From Plutella xylostella (taxonomy: Eukaryota > Arthropoda > Insecta > Lepidoptera > Plutellidae): a DNA stretch of 64,000 bases. Below, one piece after another: positions 10,464 through 21,696 of this stretch. Positions within the stretch are counted from its first letter, which is position 1; every line of letters begins with the position of its first letter. The stretch spans positions 6,210,001 through 6,274,000 of the forward strand of contig NC_063997.1 in the NCBI RefSeq assembly GCF_932276165.1, written 5' to 3'. Below the pieces are notes generated by a model. It saw only the letters and a program-made list of their open reading frames with translations. It ran no database searches and was not told the origin of the DNA. The translations under genes and the position numbers were made by a program.

Positions 10464-12864
10464 TTACAATATGCTGTTGAACTGCAACCCGTTGATGAGG
10501 TACGTGGCGAGGAAGGCGAAGGCCCCGGGCAGCAGCGCGTGGCCCACCCGCACGGAGCCGAACAGAGTGATCGTCACCCTCTGGGTACAGGTCACGTCCG
10601 TCAATCGACGGAGAATGGGGAAGTTTGCGTCCGCTGTAAGAGAAAACAAAACGCCATAAGTAGAAACGTTACAGGAAGCCAAATCTCGTTCACACGTCTT
10701 TAAAGTCTAAGCGAGCAATCTCATATTCGGATCAATACAATTACAGTGTTAGGCGCAATAGGTGTGAAACTTAGTAAAAATTTAAATAAAAAATTATCAG
10801 TTTGACGAGTATGTATTAAATATTACCTGGTTGAGCCCGGTTCAGTAACTTCACCAAAGCTCTCCGGTTGCCGTCTGCGTTGTCGTGCACGCGCTGTCCG
10901 GCCCTCGATATTAGAAGAATCGGTACTAGGAATGTCATTAGTACACTGAACATCATTACTAAGCGACCCGTGTTTGCTCCCTGAAATTACCATAATGTTA
11001 TTATTATACAAAGAACTACGTCTCTTTTTTAGGGTTCCGTAGCCAAAATGGCAAAAACGGAACCCTTATAGTTTCGTCATGTCCGTCTGTCCGTCTGTCC
11101 GTCTGTCACAGCCGATTTACTCGGAAACTATAAGTACTACAGTGATGAAATTTGATAGGAATATGTGTTGTATGAACCGCTACAAAAATATGACACTAAA
11201 TAGTAAAAAAAAGAATTGGGGGTGGGGCCCCCCATACATGTAACTGAGGGATGAAATTTTTTTTTTCGATGTACATACCCGTGTGGGGTATCAATGGAAA
11301 GGTCTTTTAAAATGATATAAAGTTTTCTAAAAAACATTTTTCTTAAAGTGAACGGTTTTTGAGATATCAGCTCTCAAAGTCGTAAAAAGTATGTCCCCCC
11401 CCTCTATTTTTATAACTACGGGGTATAAAATTCTAAAAAAAATAGAGGTGATGCATGCTAATTAACTCTTTCAACGATTTTTGGTTTGATCAAAGTATCT
11501 CTTATAGTTTTTGAGATAGGTTGATTTAACTGTAATTTTGGTTATTATATTTGCTGCTACGGAACCCTTTGTGCGCGAGCCCGACTCGCACTTGGCCGGT
11601 TTTTATTCTAAGCAAGTTGTAGATTCTTACCGTTTTAATATTTTCACATACAATGACGTATAACAAAATAATATTGCACATTAGCGTCAAGCCGATCGAT
11701 AGCGTCATCTGAAATTGAAGTGTAAAACATATTTAGAAGCTCATTTAGAAGTCAAGTTAAAATAGTGAACTCTATAAGTTCAAAATGTAGACAACGAACA
11801 ATTAAAATGTTAAAGATAAATTAAAAAACCAAATGGCCAAATTACTATTAGTATGTATTAATTCTAACTAAGGCCTGGGTCTCCTATTTACGCTGAGGGG
11901 CGCGTCCAGCGTCACGCCGTAGGCCGCGTCACAATGCTCACTATAGAAATGTACTGATGCGGTCTACCTCACACGCCGACGTTGGCGCGTAGATGTAGTG
12001 AGCATCGTGACGCGGCCTACGGCGTGACGCTGGACGCGACCTACGGCGCGTAATAGGAGACCCGGGCCTAAGCTGTAAGAAGTACCTTACCGGTGTTCCA
12101 AAAACGTCGTTCGTTTTCTTGCTACATTTAACAATATTCACATAGTGGCGATACCAACATTTAAGTGTTTTTATTTCAACATCTCGCTCATCTATAGTTA
12201 TAGTACATTTCCCCTGTTTGTACATATTTAAAAGCAATATGTCATTTTTCAATCCAAACTCCTTTAGATATTCCAGTTGGTGGGACAAGACTGATAGGAC
12301 GCTGTAGTACATTAGGTATTGTGTAGTTCCTCGCAATAAGTTGGTAGATAAAACAATTTGTACAATGAATCCTTGATAAGTGAACACTTGCTCAAATTCG
12401 GTTTTATATGATATGATAATAAAACACAACATAATGGCTACTAAGAAGGATACAGATCCCACTGTAATTTTATGCAGAAATTTCAGACGTCCGTTGTATC
12501 GAAGGCAACGGCTGCTCATTGCCTCGTGAGTTTTGTTTAGACTCGACAGTAAAGCGGAAAATGATTTTGATCTTAAACTAGAAAATAATATATACATTAA
12601 CGAGATTACACAAGTAACGCCTAAGTTAATTGTTGCACTCGCGTTGGCGTCAGATTTATTGTACTCATCTATCGATATGTCATATCTATATACCATATAG
12701 GGTACACAACACAGTAATATAATGAAAATCATAGAATAAAGTCTAAAAAATAGGTTGAATTTAGAATAGTTTAAGTTTCTGTAGACACCTAATACTTTGT
12801 CGATGGCTATCAATGATTTTATTGCGCTCGGAGTATTTATATTTTGTTCGACAGTTTTCTTCAT
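10464..12864 (-). CDS. Gustatory receptor Gr-4, four exons
   Basis: Model: complement(10464..10633, 10827..10980, 11631..11708, 12091..12864), 391 aa. Exon lengths and phases are identical to Gr-2 and Gr-3. It begins MKKTVEQN, has VLGVYRN, exon 3 starts GANTGRLVMM and exon 4 ends TYLINGLQFNSIL. Intron 2 was enlarged by an AGGGTTCCG element (11031-11598) and intron 1 by a TAA-flanked inverted-repeat element (11872-12068). Both are absent from the matching introns of Gr-2 and Gr-3. Splice sites remain intact, so the gene is probably functional. Without its introns modelled, the exon-1 frame runs on into the intronic element; that extension is not protein. Confidence 0.92.
11031..11598 (+). mobile_element. 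AGGGTTCCG-type interspersed element in Gr-4 intron
   Basis: It starts AGGGTTCCGTAGCCAAAATG and contains a subterminal inverted partner, GCTACGGAACCCT, near 11559. It carries four GTCCGTCT-type units near 11086-11106, and ends CGCACTTGGCCGG in a T-run. The Gr-2 and Gr-3 introns have an uninterrupted 'ctcttttttatt' at the same point, so the insertion boundaries are clear. I recognise this as a widespread lepidopteran repeat type but cannot assign a class with certainty. Confidence 0.7.
11872..12068. mobile_element. PIF/Harbinger-like palindromic MITE in Gr-4 intron 1
   Basis: Ends GGCCTGGGTCTCCTATT and, reverse-complemented, GGCCCGGGTCTCCTATT are inverted repeats extending over about 60 bp (GCGTCCAGCGTCACGCCGTA arms). 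It is flanked by the 3-bp repeat TAA (11869-11871, 12069-12071). A 3-bp TAA/TTA duplication fits Harbinger-type transposition. Gr-2 and Gr-3 have the empty site 'ctaactatgat'. Confidence 0.78.
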
Positions 12865-13006
12865 ATTTGATGTTTTTAAGTGTTGTTCAAGTGGTGGTGT
12901 TGCCTCATACTAAAAAACAAATACTTATCGAAATTTATTTTATAGTAATTTCATTTGTAACGATTAATTTTGTTGAGTGACATTGATTGATTTGTAGCAT
13001 TTGTCA

Positions 13007-13217
13007 TCCTTACTAATATTATAAATGCGAAAGTAACTGTGTCTGTCTGTCTGTCTGTCTGTCTGTTACTCTTTCACGCCAAAACTACTGAACGGATTTG
13101 AATGAAATTTGGTATACATATGGTCTAGACCCTGGGAAAGAACATAGGCTACTTTTTATCCCGGAATTCCCACGGGAAAACTTTTTAAGGCGAAGCGAAG
13201 CTCGCGGGAACAGCTAG
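13007..13217 (+). mobile_element. LEP1/MINE-type Helitron-like repeat
   Basis: It begins TCCTTACTAATATTATAAAT and contains (GTCT)n, TTCACGCCAAAACTACTGAA, and a TCCCGGAATTCCCACGGGAA hairpin. It ends ...AACAGCTAG before T, the TC...CTAG end structure of Helitrons. It lies upstream of Gr-4. The Gr-2 and Gr-3 upstream regions lack it. A reverse-oriented relative is at 45202-45387. Confidence 0.8.
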
Positions 13218-13242
13218 TTTTTAATATAAATTTAATACCGTA

Positions 13243-13318
13243 CGACAACATAGCTCAGGCTGCAGTTAACCTGCTTCCGAAGCTCGTGGATGCGGGTTCG
13301 AATCCCGCCCAGGGCAAA
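13243..13318 (+). repeat. tRNA-like SINE head upstream of Gr-4
   Basis: Third copy of the A-box/B-box block (TAGCTCAGGC, GGGTTCGAATCCCG). It is the best preserved of the three, but still lacks a pairing acceptor stem. Confidence 0.55.
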
Positions 13319-13622
13319 TATTAATGTAATAACCATTAGCGTTTGCTTTGTTTCGGGTTGAGGTTTATCTACGAGTATCTATCTATGTAGTACCTATGCA
13401 ATGTCATCCCGCTATCCAATACGGATAGAGATACCTACTATATATATTAATATTTATTCGGTCAAGAAATCTATTCATTTAATAAGTAACTGTAATGTTA
13501 CGAGTTACGAGCCAATAATATTTAAGAAATCTGTTTTACAATCATAACCGTCGCTTTCTAAGATTGCAATAGGTAAATTATGCAATTAAAAACGGAATAA
13601 GCTAGTAAAGTGTTTATTAACA

Positions 13623-15456
13623 CTACAATATGCTGTTGAACTGCAACCCGTTGATGAGGTACGTGGCGAGGAAGGCGAAGGCCCCGGGCAGCAGCGCGTG
13701 GCCCACCCGCACGGAGCCGAACAGAGTGATCGTCACCCGGTGTGTCGAGGTGGCAGCCGTCAAACGACGCAGTGTGCTGAAGTTTGCGTCCTCTGTAACA
13801 TGAAATAGAAAATTAGAATAGGTATACAGATTTTGTGATGTAAGAGCATAATACAAACAACGTGGCAAAGCCATTTAGGTACGTCTGTAAATGCGACCAA
13901 CAAAAAAAATGGCATGATCTGTTCATTCACATGGAATCTCATCGCTTAAATAAACACACAACAACGAACGAACAGTGAACGCTAGTAGAGCACAAAGCGC
14001 ATTATTATCTCATGGTACCTTGACTTAACGATAGTGTACCTTGAAGATGTAAGAAGTGTACTTTGAATAAAACGATTTGATTTTGACACGCAAATGTTAC
14101 CTGGTTGGGCACGGTTCAGTAACTTGACTAGAGCTCTAATGTTATCGTCGGCGTTATTGTGCACGCGTTGTCCGGCGCTCGATATCAGCAGCAGTGGCAC
14201 AGAGAATGGCATCAGCATACTTAGCATCAATAGTATACGAAGCACGTTTATACCCTGAAATAACAATAATATATGATACAGTGAAGATCATCCATTATCA
14301 AATATTAAAACACCCACGTAGGCACCCTGTGCCCTGCAATAACAATATGATAAAATAAAGTTCATCACAAAGACTGAGATCACTGAGACGCTGGAATCAT
14401 TTCCCACATCACCTTAGAAACCGTAGAACTAAATATGAAGTTTTTATAGAAATAACCTTACCATTTGGACGTTTTCACAAATAATAATGTACAACAAGAT
14501 GATATCGCACAGTAGTGTCAACCCAATCGACAGAGTCATCTGAAATAGTAGGAAATACATCCATATAAATCTTACTAACTGTACAATAAAAAGCAAATCA
14601 TATTTTCAAATTAATTAAATAGCAAATAGCACTAATGAAGCATTTCATTCTAACTAATAACATATCATAACGATACTATACCAACCGCTGTTCCAAAAGC
14701 GTCGTTAGTTTTTGTACTGCATGTAACTATATTCAAATAGTCGCGGTACCAACTTTTAAGAGTTGTTACTTCAACGTCTTGCTCATCCACTGTAATAGTA
14801 GATTTCCTATTTTCGTACGTAAGCAAAAGCAATATCTCATTTTTCATTCCAAAGTCCTTCAGATATTCCAGTTGGTAGGACATAATTGAGAGGATGCTAT
14901 AGTACATGAGGTGTTGGCTAGTACCCCGCAATAAATTGGCTATTATGATCAATTGTATGATCAATATTTGGTAACTGAACCCTTGCGCACGCATGATATC
15001 ATCGACAAGTTGTTTAATTACAAAGCAAGACACGATGGCTGCTAAACTGCAGAAACACCCCACTATAATTCTGTGCAGACATTTTAAACGCGCGGTGTAT
15101 CGTTGACAAAGTCGGCTAATCTTCACATGAGTTTTGTTAAGACTCGACAATAAATCGGCAAATGACTTTGATTTTAAAGTACAAAATGTTATATAAATCG
15201 CTGAGTTTATAGAAGTAACCACTATGTTCATTCTTCTAGCATACTGATACAGTGCTATATTATATTTGAAAACAATAAAAGGTACACACGACAGTGAAAT
15301 TATTAAAATTATTGAATAAAGTCTAAGGATAGGATTCAACTTGGAATATTTTAAGTTTCTGAATACACCAAATATTTTTTCGATAGATAGCAATGTCTTT
15401 ATTGCTGGGCTGTTCTTAATATTTTGTTCAGCCGTTTTCTTTATATTTGATGGCAT
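13623..15456 (-). CDS. Gustatory receptor Gr-5, four exons
   Basis: Model: complement(13623..13792, 14101..14254, 14462..14539, 14686..15456), 390 aa. The exon plan is the same as Gr-2 to Gr-4. The start at 15456 (MPSNIKKTAEQN) aligns with the MKKTIEQN starts; an upstream in-frame Met at 15519 would add 21 residues. The exon-1 donor is GTTGGT rather than GTAAT/GTAAG, a weak donor chosen because it keeps frame and position. Exon 1 has diverged clearly from Gr-2 to Gr-4, yet the last 37 residues, including TYLINGLQFNSIL, are the same as theirs. That suggests gene conversion of the terminal exon. Taste receptor channel; ligand unknown. Confidence 0.88.
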
Positions 15457-16003
15457 AAAGTTACTGTTGATGTTGTAGTGTTTCATGTTAGAAAAATACA
15501 AACAAATGTAGAAATACATTTAATATTCATTCCATATGTAACGATGCGGTTAATTTCTTTGAGTGACATTGATTGATAGCATAGGACTTTTTCATATTAA
15601 GTAATATGTATTGGTAAATTTATTATTGTTTTCTTTTACAAAAATATACTAGCACCAAGTGAAATTACTAAAGAGTGTGACCAAAAAGTTTAAACTTTAA
15701 ACTGTAAGTACCTACATTAAATTTTATAAAAACTATGTTAGGATTATTAAATTTAAACACTGACAATTGTATTACAGTTATTTTATTACTTTGGTATCAT
15801 ATTTCTAGTGATTTTTAATCCATATTTATAAGTTATGTTTAAATAAACACACATAAAATTAATCATACTAAAAATAATACTGTACGAATTGACACAAAGA
15901 GTTTCTTTCAATACCGTTATGCTTTATCTGAATATGCTACATTGCGCAACAAAAACAAGAACTTAACCATTTATATATTACACAACATAATTACAAAGAC
16001 AAC
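15457..16003. other. Intergenic spacer, no gene seen
   Basis: AT-rich spacer between the 5' end of Gr-5 and the shared 3' exon of the Gr-6 locus. I see no conserved exon, RNA gene or transposon ends. Confidence 0.5.
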
Positions 16004-18485
16004 TTAAACAACATTGTTGAACTGAAGCGCAATGATAAGGTAGGACGTAAAGAAGGCGAGCGAGGTGGGCAGCAGCACGTGTCCCACCCGCAGCGAGCCG
16101 AACATGACGACGCGGATGGGCCGCGCCGACGCCACGCCCACCACGCGCCGCATGGCCTTGTAGTGCGCCTCACCTTAGTAACAAAAGAGAGCTTTCTTTA
16201 CAGGGTGTTAATAAAGGGTATATATTGATAGGTTCTAAAAACGATATTAATTCTAGGGAGTTATAGCAGTTTCAAGGGTGCAATCGACTTTGATAAACAT
16301 TGCTGAGCACTATACGCATGAGCGCAATCCGTTTTAGAGTATAAAGCAAACCGATTCGAATTCCTGCACACCGCACATGTAGAGCTTCTCCATAGAAACT
16401 TTGTTGGTCACGTCACTACATTATTTACCATTTGTTTTTTTAATTCGTAGATCAAAATTTGTTCAGAATGTCTCCCTGAGCCAGTCACTTTTGGCTCACT
16501 ATACCCTTATTTAACACCCTATACATAGGACTAAAAGCTCCTGACCTGGCTTGGTGCGGTTCAGCAGCTGCGCCAGCGCGCGGCGGAACAGCTCGGCGTT
16601 GTTGTGCACGCGCTGGCCGGCGCGCGAGATGAGGCACAGCGCCAGCAGGTTGGGCAGCAGCATCAGCCCGTACAGCATCAGCTGGTCCAGCTTTATACCC
16701 TGAGGATGTTGTTATTATAGTCTATATAGAGCTAACAGCTCCATACAAAAGCTGGCCGGCCAGAGATGAGGCATACAGCTAGGAGGTTGGGCAGCAGCAT
16801 CAGCCCGTACAGCATCAGCTGGTCCAGCTTTATACCCTGAGGATATGTAATACTCTATATAGAGCTAACAGACCCATACAAATGCTGGCCGGCCAGAGAT
16901 GAGGCACAGCGCCAGCAGGTTGGGCAGCAGCATCAGCCCGTACAGCATCAGCTGGTCCAGCTTTATACCCTGAGGATATGTAATACTCTATATAGAGCTA
17001 ACAGACCCATACAAATGCTGGCCGGCCAGAGATGAGGCATAGAGCCAGCAGGTTGGGCAGCAGCATCAGCCCGTACAGCATCAGCTGGTCCAGCTTTATA
17101 CCCTGAGGATAATATATAATACTCTATATAGAGCTAACAGCTCTATACAAAAGCTGGCCGGCCAGAGATGAGGCACAGCGCCAGCAGGTTGGGCAGCAAC
17201 ATCAGCCCGTACAGCATCAGCTGGTCCAGCTTTATACCCTGAGAATGTGTAATACTTTATATAGAGCTAACAGCTCCATAAAAAAGCTGGCCGGCCAGAG
17301 ATGAGGCATAGAGCTAGGAGGTTGGGCAGCAGCATCAGCCCGTACAGCATCAGCTGGTCTAGCTTTATACCCTGAGAATGTGTAATATCTATATAGAGCT
17401 AACAGCTCCATGCAAAAGCTGGCTGTTTTTGAGCAATACACAAACGACAAATAATTTAAGTTATAAAAATGTTATACTAACTCCATGAACGCTTTCCGTG
17501 GTAAAAACGTAGACCAAAACGATGTGGTAGAAAACGGTGATCCCAATGGCAACCGTCATCTGAAAAAAAAGTTAAATATGTACCTATGTATAAAATTCAT
17601 GTAAAAGTGTCTGATGATGGTGAACTTATTTCCCTAGTTCTTGTCTAATTTGTAGATAAGTAGATAAGGAAGCAATGAAGTAGAGAAAGGAATAAGACGG
17701 ATCAAGTCCCTGAAAGAAAAACAATACATAACAAAAATTACCGGAAAAGAAAATATGATATTGATCAATTCACTACATTCGCAGATGTGAGTGTACGGCG
17801 CGAACCATTCGGTACACGATTTTGGCTCAACATCATCACGATGGTATAGCTTAATATACCGATGTGATTCAGTATCATTCGCTCTGCTCCCCAGTAAATT
17901 GCTGACGTGAATTTTCGACTCCAGCCGAACAAACTCTAACTGCTCCGCAACAATAGTCAGTATAGTGTAGTACATCATGTATAGACCAGCGCACCGGAGC
18001 AAAGAAGACAGTAAAACAATGTTTAAAAAATAGTATACGTAAACATTATTTATATTCAAGTAGCCGAATCGGGTGTTGTAGATATAAATGCTGACGGTAA
18101 AGTTGGCGACAGTGAAGAACATCACAAGAATCACGATGACTGAAGTCAGTTTTTCCAACCGGCTCACGTATTCCTTGTGTCGTTTCAGAAATTCGTGAGT
18201 TAATTTTAAATATGCGATTAGTTTTGCGAACGCTTTTGATTTAGAGCAACCCCAAATGATGCTCAAAATGGAGCCGAGGGTTGTTAGAAAGCTATGTATA
18301 CGTGCGGATGCACAGGTGTTGCTGAGTACTTGGAAGGTGGTGTTGCCAGCTACCAGTACGCACACTAGAAAAGCTGCATAGATACATTTTAGGATATTAA
18401 TATTGCTCCGAGATGTTATATTTCTGAAAATACCCAAAACGTTTTCACAAAATAACAGCAAAGCTAAACCTTTTATCAGTTGCAT
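16004..18485 (-). CDS. Gr-6 locus: shared C-terminal exons with proximal first exon a
   Basis: Model for isoform a: complement(16004..16173, 16546..16699, 17482..17559, 17742..18485), 381 aa, all GT-AG. Exon 1a begins MQLIKGLALL and has LGIFRN. Exon 2 encodes MTVAIGITVFYH, exon 3 GIKLDQLMLYG...ISRAGQRVHNNAE, and exon 4 ends TSYLIIALQFNNVV, matching TYhhhhhQF with Ser for Thr. A Met at 18545 would add 20 residues, but 18485 aligns with the other family starts. Exons 2-4 are the only C-terminal exons between here and 24 kb. Four more first exons lie upstream with the same phase-0 donor, so these three exons are probably shared by alternative splicing, as in Drosophila Gr39a and Gr28-type loci. 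Exons 3 and 4 are strikingly GC-rich compared with the rest of the cluster. Confidence 0.87.
16700..17425 (-). repeat. Tandem array of partial Gr-6 exon 3 copies
   Basis: Five extra units with spacings of 137, 133, 133, 136 and 133 bp follow the genuine exon 3. Each contains a splice acceptor (ccctcag or ctcag on the minus strand), the first ~80 nt of exon 3 (GIKLDQLMLYGLML...), then diverges at TGGCCGGCC into intron sequence with an in-frame stop. Pseudo-acceptors lie at about 16837, 16970, 17103, 17239 and 17372; the real one is at 16700-16701. The donor half of the exon is never copied. Confidence 0.9.
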
Positions 18486-18935
18486 CGTGTTAAGAAGTGA
18501 TAGAACGCAAATGCCATGAAATGTGTTAATTGTAAGAATGGACAATCAATTAATTTGTTTGCATTAATGTTACTCATTGCAGTGTATACCTGTTAATGCA
18601 ACGAATATGGTTGAAATGACACTCGATAAACATTTTATGCAATCAAAATGATTACAAGTAGAAATGGACACGTAGAAAGTTCTATCTCCAATATTACATA
18701 GCTATCCAAGGGCTTTCCTCTTATATACAGTCCCTGAGGCGAAGCTTGGCGCCTGAGCGTAGCGAGAGCTACAAATGCCAACCCCCGCCTCGTGGATTTA
18801 ATAAGACGGTTTAATTGCACTATTTTATCCTAATTATATGTACCATGTTATTCAAATGTGGTATGGAACGATTACAGGCGATAAGTAATTTTATGTCGTA
18901 TGTACTTTAAAATACTTAAATCGAAATACACTTAC

Positions 18936-19667
18936 TGGAACTGCAAATACTTCGTTAATTTCCCTAGAGCAGTCTTCACAATACTCCACACATTGTGACA
19001 AAACTGAGATACGTTTAATATCATTTTCGTTATTATTTAGGTTCATCTCCGAACTTTCGTCCAAACATATATTTTGTGTTGATTTCGATATTAATTCCAA
19101 TTGAAGTGAGAAAAGTGACAGTATATAAAAATACACTAAATTCTGATATAAATTGCGGAAATCACACGAAAATGTAATAATATCTAGTATGAAATAGTCT
19201 ATCGGGGGATCAACAGGTAGTGTAATGCTGTCTGATAGGAAGAAAAATGAACAAGTGAATACTATTGATAAAAATATAAATAGTGCGATTAATTTGACGG
19301 TTTTATATATGGTTTCTAATCCTTTAATCACATCTGCCACATTGTACATTTTTGTTAAATACAGATGGATTTGATAAAATCGATTAAGCAGGTTTTCAAA
19401 GTGTTGCGATGAGGTTACCGCCCAAATCATTGTTAATATGGATGAGGTAAATGTTGTTAACATGTGTAATTTAGAAAATGCCTCAAGATTCCTAATAAAA
19501 CTATCGATATTGAAGTCAAAAAAGTAATACACCAAACACATCCCTACTATTATTGATATCGGGTATAGTAATTTGAAGTTCCTGTATTTCATTAAAGTAT
19601 AATTCCTAAAGATCCCCATTGCATTGTCCACTTGCACAAGTATTTTTAAACATTTTGTAAATAGCAT
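18936..19667 (-). CDS. Gr-6 alternative first exon b
   Basis: This 732-nt (244-codon) exon encodes a Gr N-terminal region starting MLFTKCLKILVQVDNAMGIF with the Gr-like GIFRN motif. It ends ...EINEVFAVP at a consensus donor gtaagt (phase 0). No exon 2-4 equivalents exist in the 450 bp before exon 1a, and no TYhhhhhQF exon occurs. Joining to the shared exons at 17482-17559, 16546-16699 and 16004-16173 would give 377 aa in frame. It is closely similar to exon c, with similar flanking DNA, so b and c are a recent duplication. Confidence 0.83.
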
Positions 19668-20047
19668 ATTATTTTTATTTAAATCGTAGTTAGGTATCTT
19701 ATCCAGGTTACTTACTACTGACTACTTGTCACATTATTATAGGTATATTGTGGATTAATTTTATAGATGGAACCTTAATTGAATTAGAAACACAATGAAA
19801 CGTACTTGTTTGTTTTATTGATGTACTTAATTCAAATTTAGTGGCGTATAATGATGAAGTCGGGTAGGATTCTTTAATCATTCAAGATGCAACGCATAAA
19901 AAATGCATCTAACATAACATTATATATAATATGTATTGAAATGAGATGGGATGAGTAATGTTGTGATAGTATGTACTTTAAAACACTTCAACCGAAAGAT
20001 ACGGACTGTGCCGGACTGAAACAAATTTAATATATTGCAGTACTTAC

Positions 20048-20779
20048 TGGAACTGCAAATACTTCGTTAATTTCCCTCGAACAATCTTCACAATACTCCA
20101 CACATTGTGACAAAACTGATATACGTTTAATATCATTTTCGTTATCATTTGGGTTTATCTCCGAATTTTCGTCAAACAATATATTTGGTATTGATTTTGA
20201 TATTAATTCCAGTTGAAGTGAAAAAAGTGACAAAATGTAAATATATACTAAATTCTGATACAAATTTCGCAAATCACACGATAATGAGATTGTTTGCAGT
20301 ATGAAATAGTCTATCGGGGGATCAGAAGGCAGTACAATGCTGCCTGATAGCCAGCAACCTATATAAGTCAACACCATTGATAATAATATACATAGTATGA
20401 TTAACTGCATGTGCTTTTGTATTTTGGCTAATCCTTTATCCACATCTGCTACATCGTAAATTTTTATTAAGTGCTGATGGATTTGATAGAATCGATTAAG
20501 CAGGTTTTCAAAGTGTGGAGATGTGGCCACGGCCCAAATTATGGTTAAGATGGAGGTGGTAAACGTTGATAAGATATGCATTTTGGAAAATCCCTCCAGG
20601 TTCTTAATAATTCCATCTATGTTGAAGTCAAAAAAGCAATACACCAAGCAGATCACTACTATTAGTGTTATTGGGTATAATAATTTGCTTTTCCTGTATT
20701 TCATTAGAGTATAATTCCTGAAGACCCCCATTACATTATCCACTTTCACAAGGGTTTTTAAAGATTTTGTAAACAACAT
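20048..20779 (-). CDS. Gr-6 alternative first exon c
   Basis: 732 nt, 244 codons, beginning MLFTKSLKTLVKVDNVMGVF and ending EVFAVP at donor gtaagt, phase 0. Its sequence and upstream region ('aatgaaacgtactt...tataatgatgaagt') parallel those of exon b. As with exon b, no private downstream exons are visible before the next first exon 380 bp away. Predicted 377-aa product if spliced to the shared Gr-6 exons. Confidence 0.83.
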
Positions 20780-21216
20780 ATTAGTTTTATTTAAATTGCA
20801 GTTATCTTATAGACGTTACTTACTACTGACTACTTGACACATTATACGCGGGTTAATTTTGTTGATTGAACCTTAATTGAATTGGAAAAATAATGAAACG
20901 TACTTATTTGTTTTATCGACGTAATTCATATTTAGGGGTGTATAATGATGAAGTTGGCTAGGATTCTTTACTTATTCAATTACAAATATAAAAATACCCA
21001 TAAAAATAAAAAAGTACCATCAGGGAAACACATGCTTCTTGACTTATTTCAAAACCATATCCCGTGCACAACTTTTCGTGCGAGCTGTGTGCAACAGACA
21101 GACGGGCAGGTTTCAAACGGTTCTAAGCTAAAATGTGGAACAGCCCATTCCTCGATAGTACCTTATGTAGATGACAATGAAGTAAAAATTTGTGGCTGTC
21201 ATGAATAGGCCTATTA

Positions 21217-21644
21217 GCGTCAATTCACACGTACCACAACCACACCACGTCGCAGCGACAAAATGTGGTCAAGCTGTGGTTACGTGTGAATTGTGTGACA
21301 GCGGCTTTTTGCAGTTGCGTTGTGGCAGCGACAAAATGTCGATGTGGTTGCGTTGTCGCTGTCATTGCGATGTGGTAACCACGTCGTCTTGTGCATTTAA
21401 TAGGGAGAGGAGGTGGCCGCGGTGCCGCCGCCGCGTGGCGGCGTTGCCGTTGCGATGTGGTTGCGTTGTGGTTGCGATGTGGTTGCGATGTGGTCGTATT
21501 ACACAGGTGGTCGATAACAACGACAAAATGTGGCACGTGTGAATTGGATTATTCATTGTCAATACAAAATATACGCCCGACCACACCGCGTGGTTGTGGT
21601 GTGGTTGTGGTTGTGGTGTGGTTGTGGTACGTATGAATTGACCC
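21217..21644. mobile_element. TTA-flanked palindromic MITE between exons c and d
   Basis: Ends GCGTCAATTCACACGTACCA and, reverse-complemented, GGGTCAATTCATACGTACCA are inverted repeats, flanked on both sides by TTA (21214-21216, 21645-21647). Internal sequence consists of GTGGTTGTG / CACAACCAC runs, which creates open but meaningless reading frames on both strands. TTA duplication and G-rich ends fit a Harbinger-type MITE. Confidence 0.75.
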
Positions 21645-21696
21645 TTAAATAGTAACACGCTAAAAGTAATTATTATATCAATATACCAGAATGTAC

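Noticed and set aside
11941..12090. C-terminal extension of Gr-4 exon 1 (RYFLQLRPGSPITRRRSRPA)
   Set aside because: It is translation of the intron and its MITE after the GTAAGG donor; the paralogues splice at the same point.
20945..21208. 87-aa ORF with Cys residues (MMKLARILYLF...)
   Set aside because: Lies in the duplicated non-coding upstream DNA of first exon c; no counterpart upstream of exon b.
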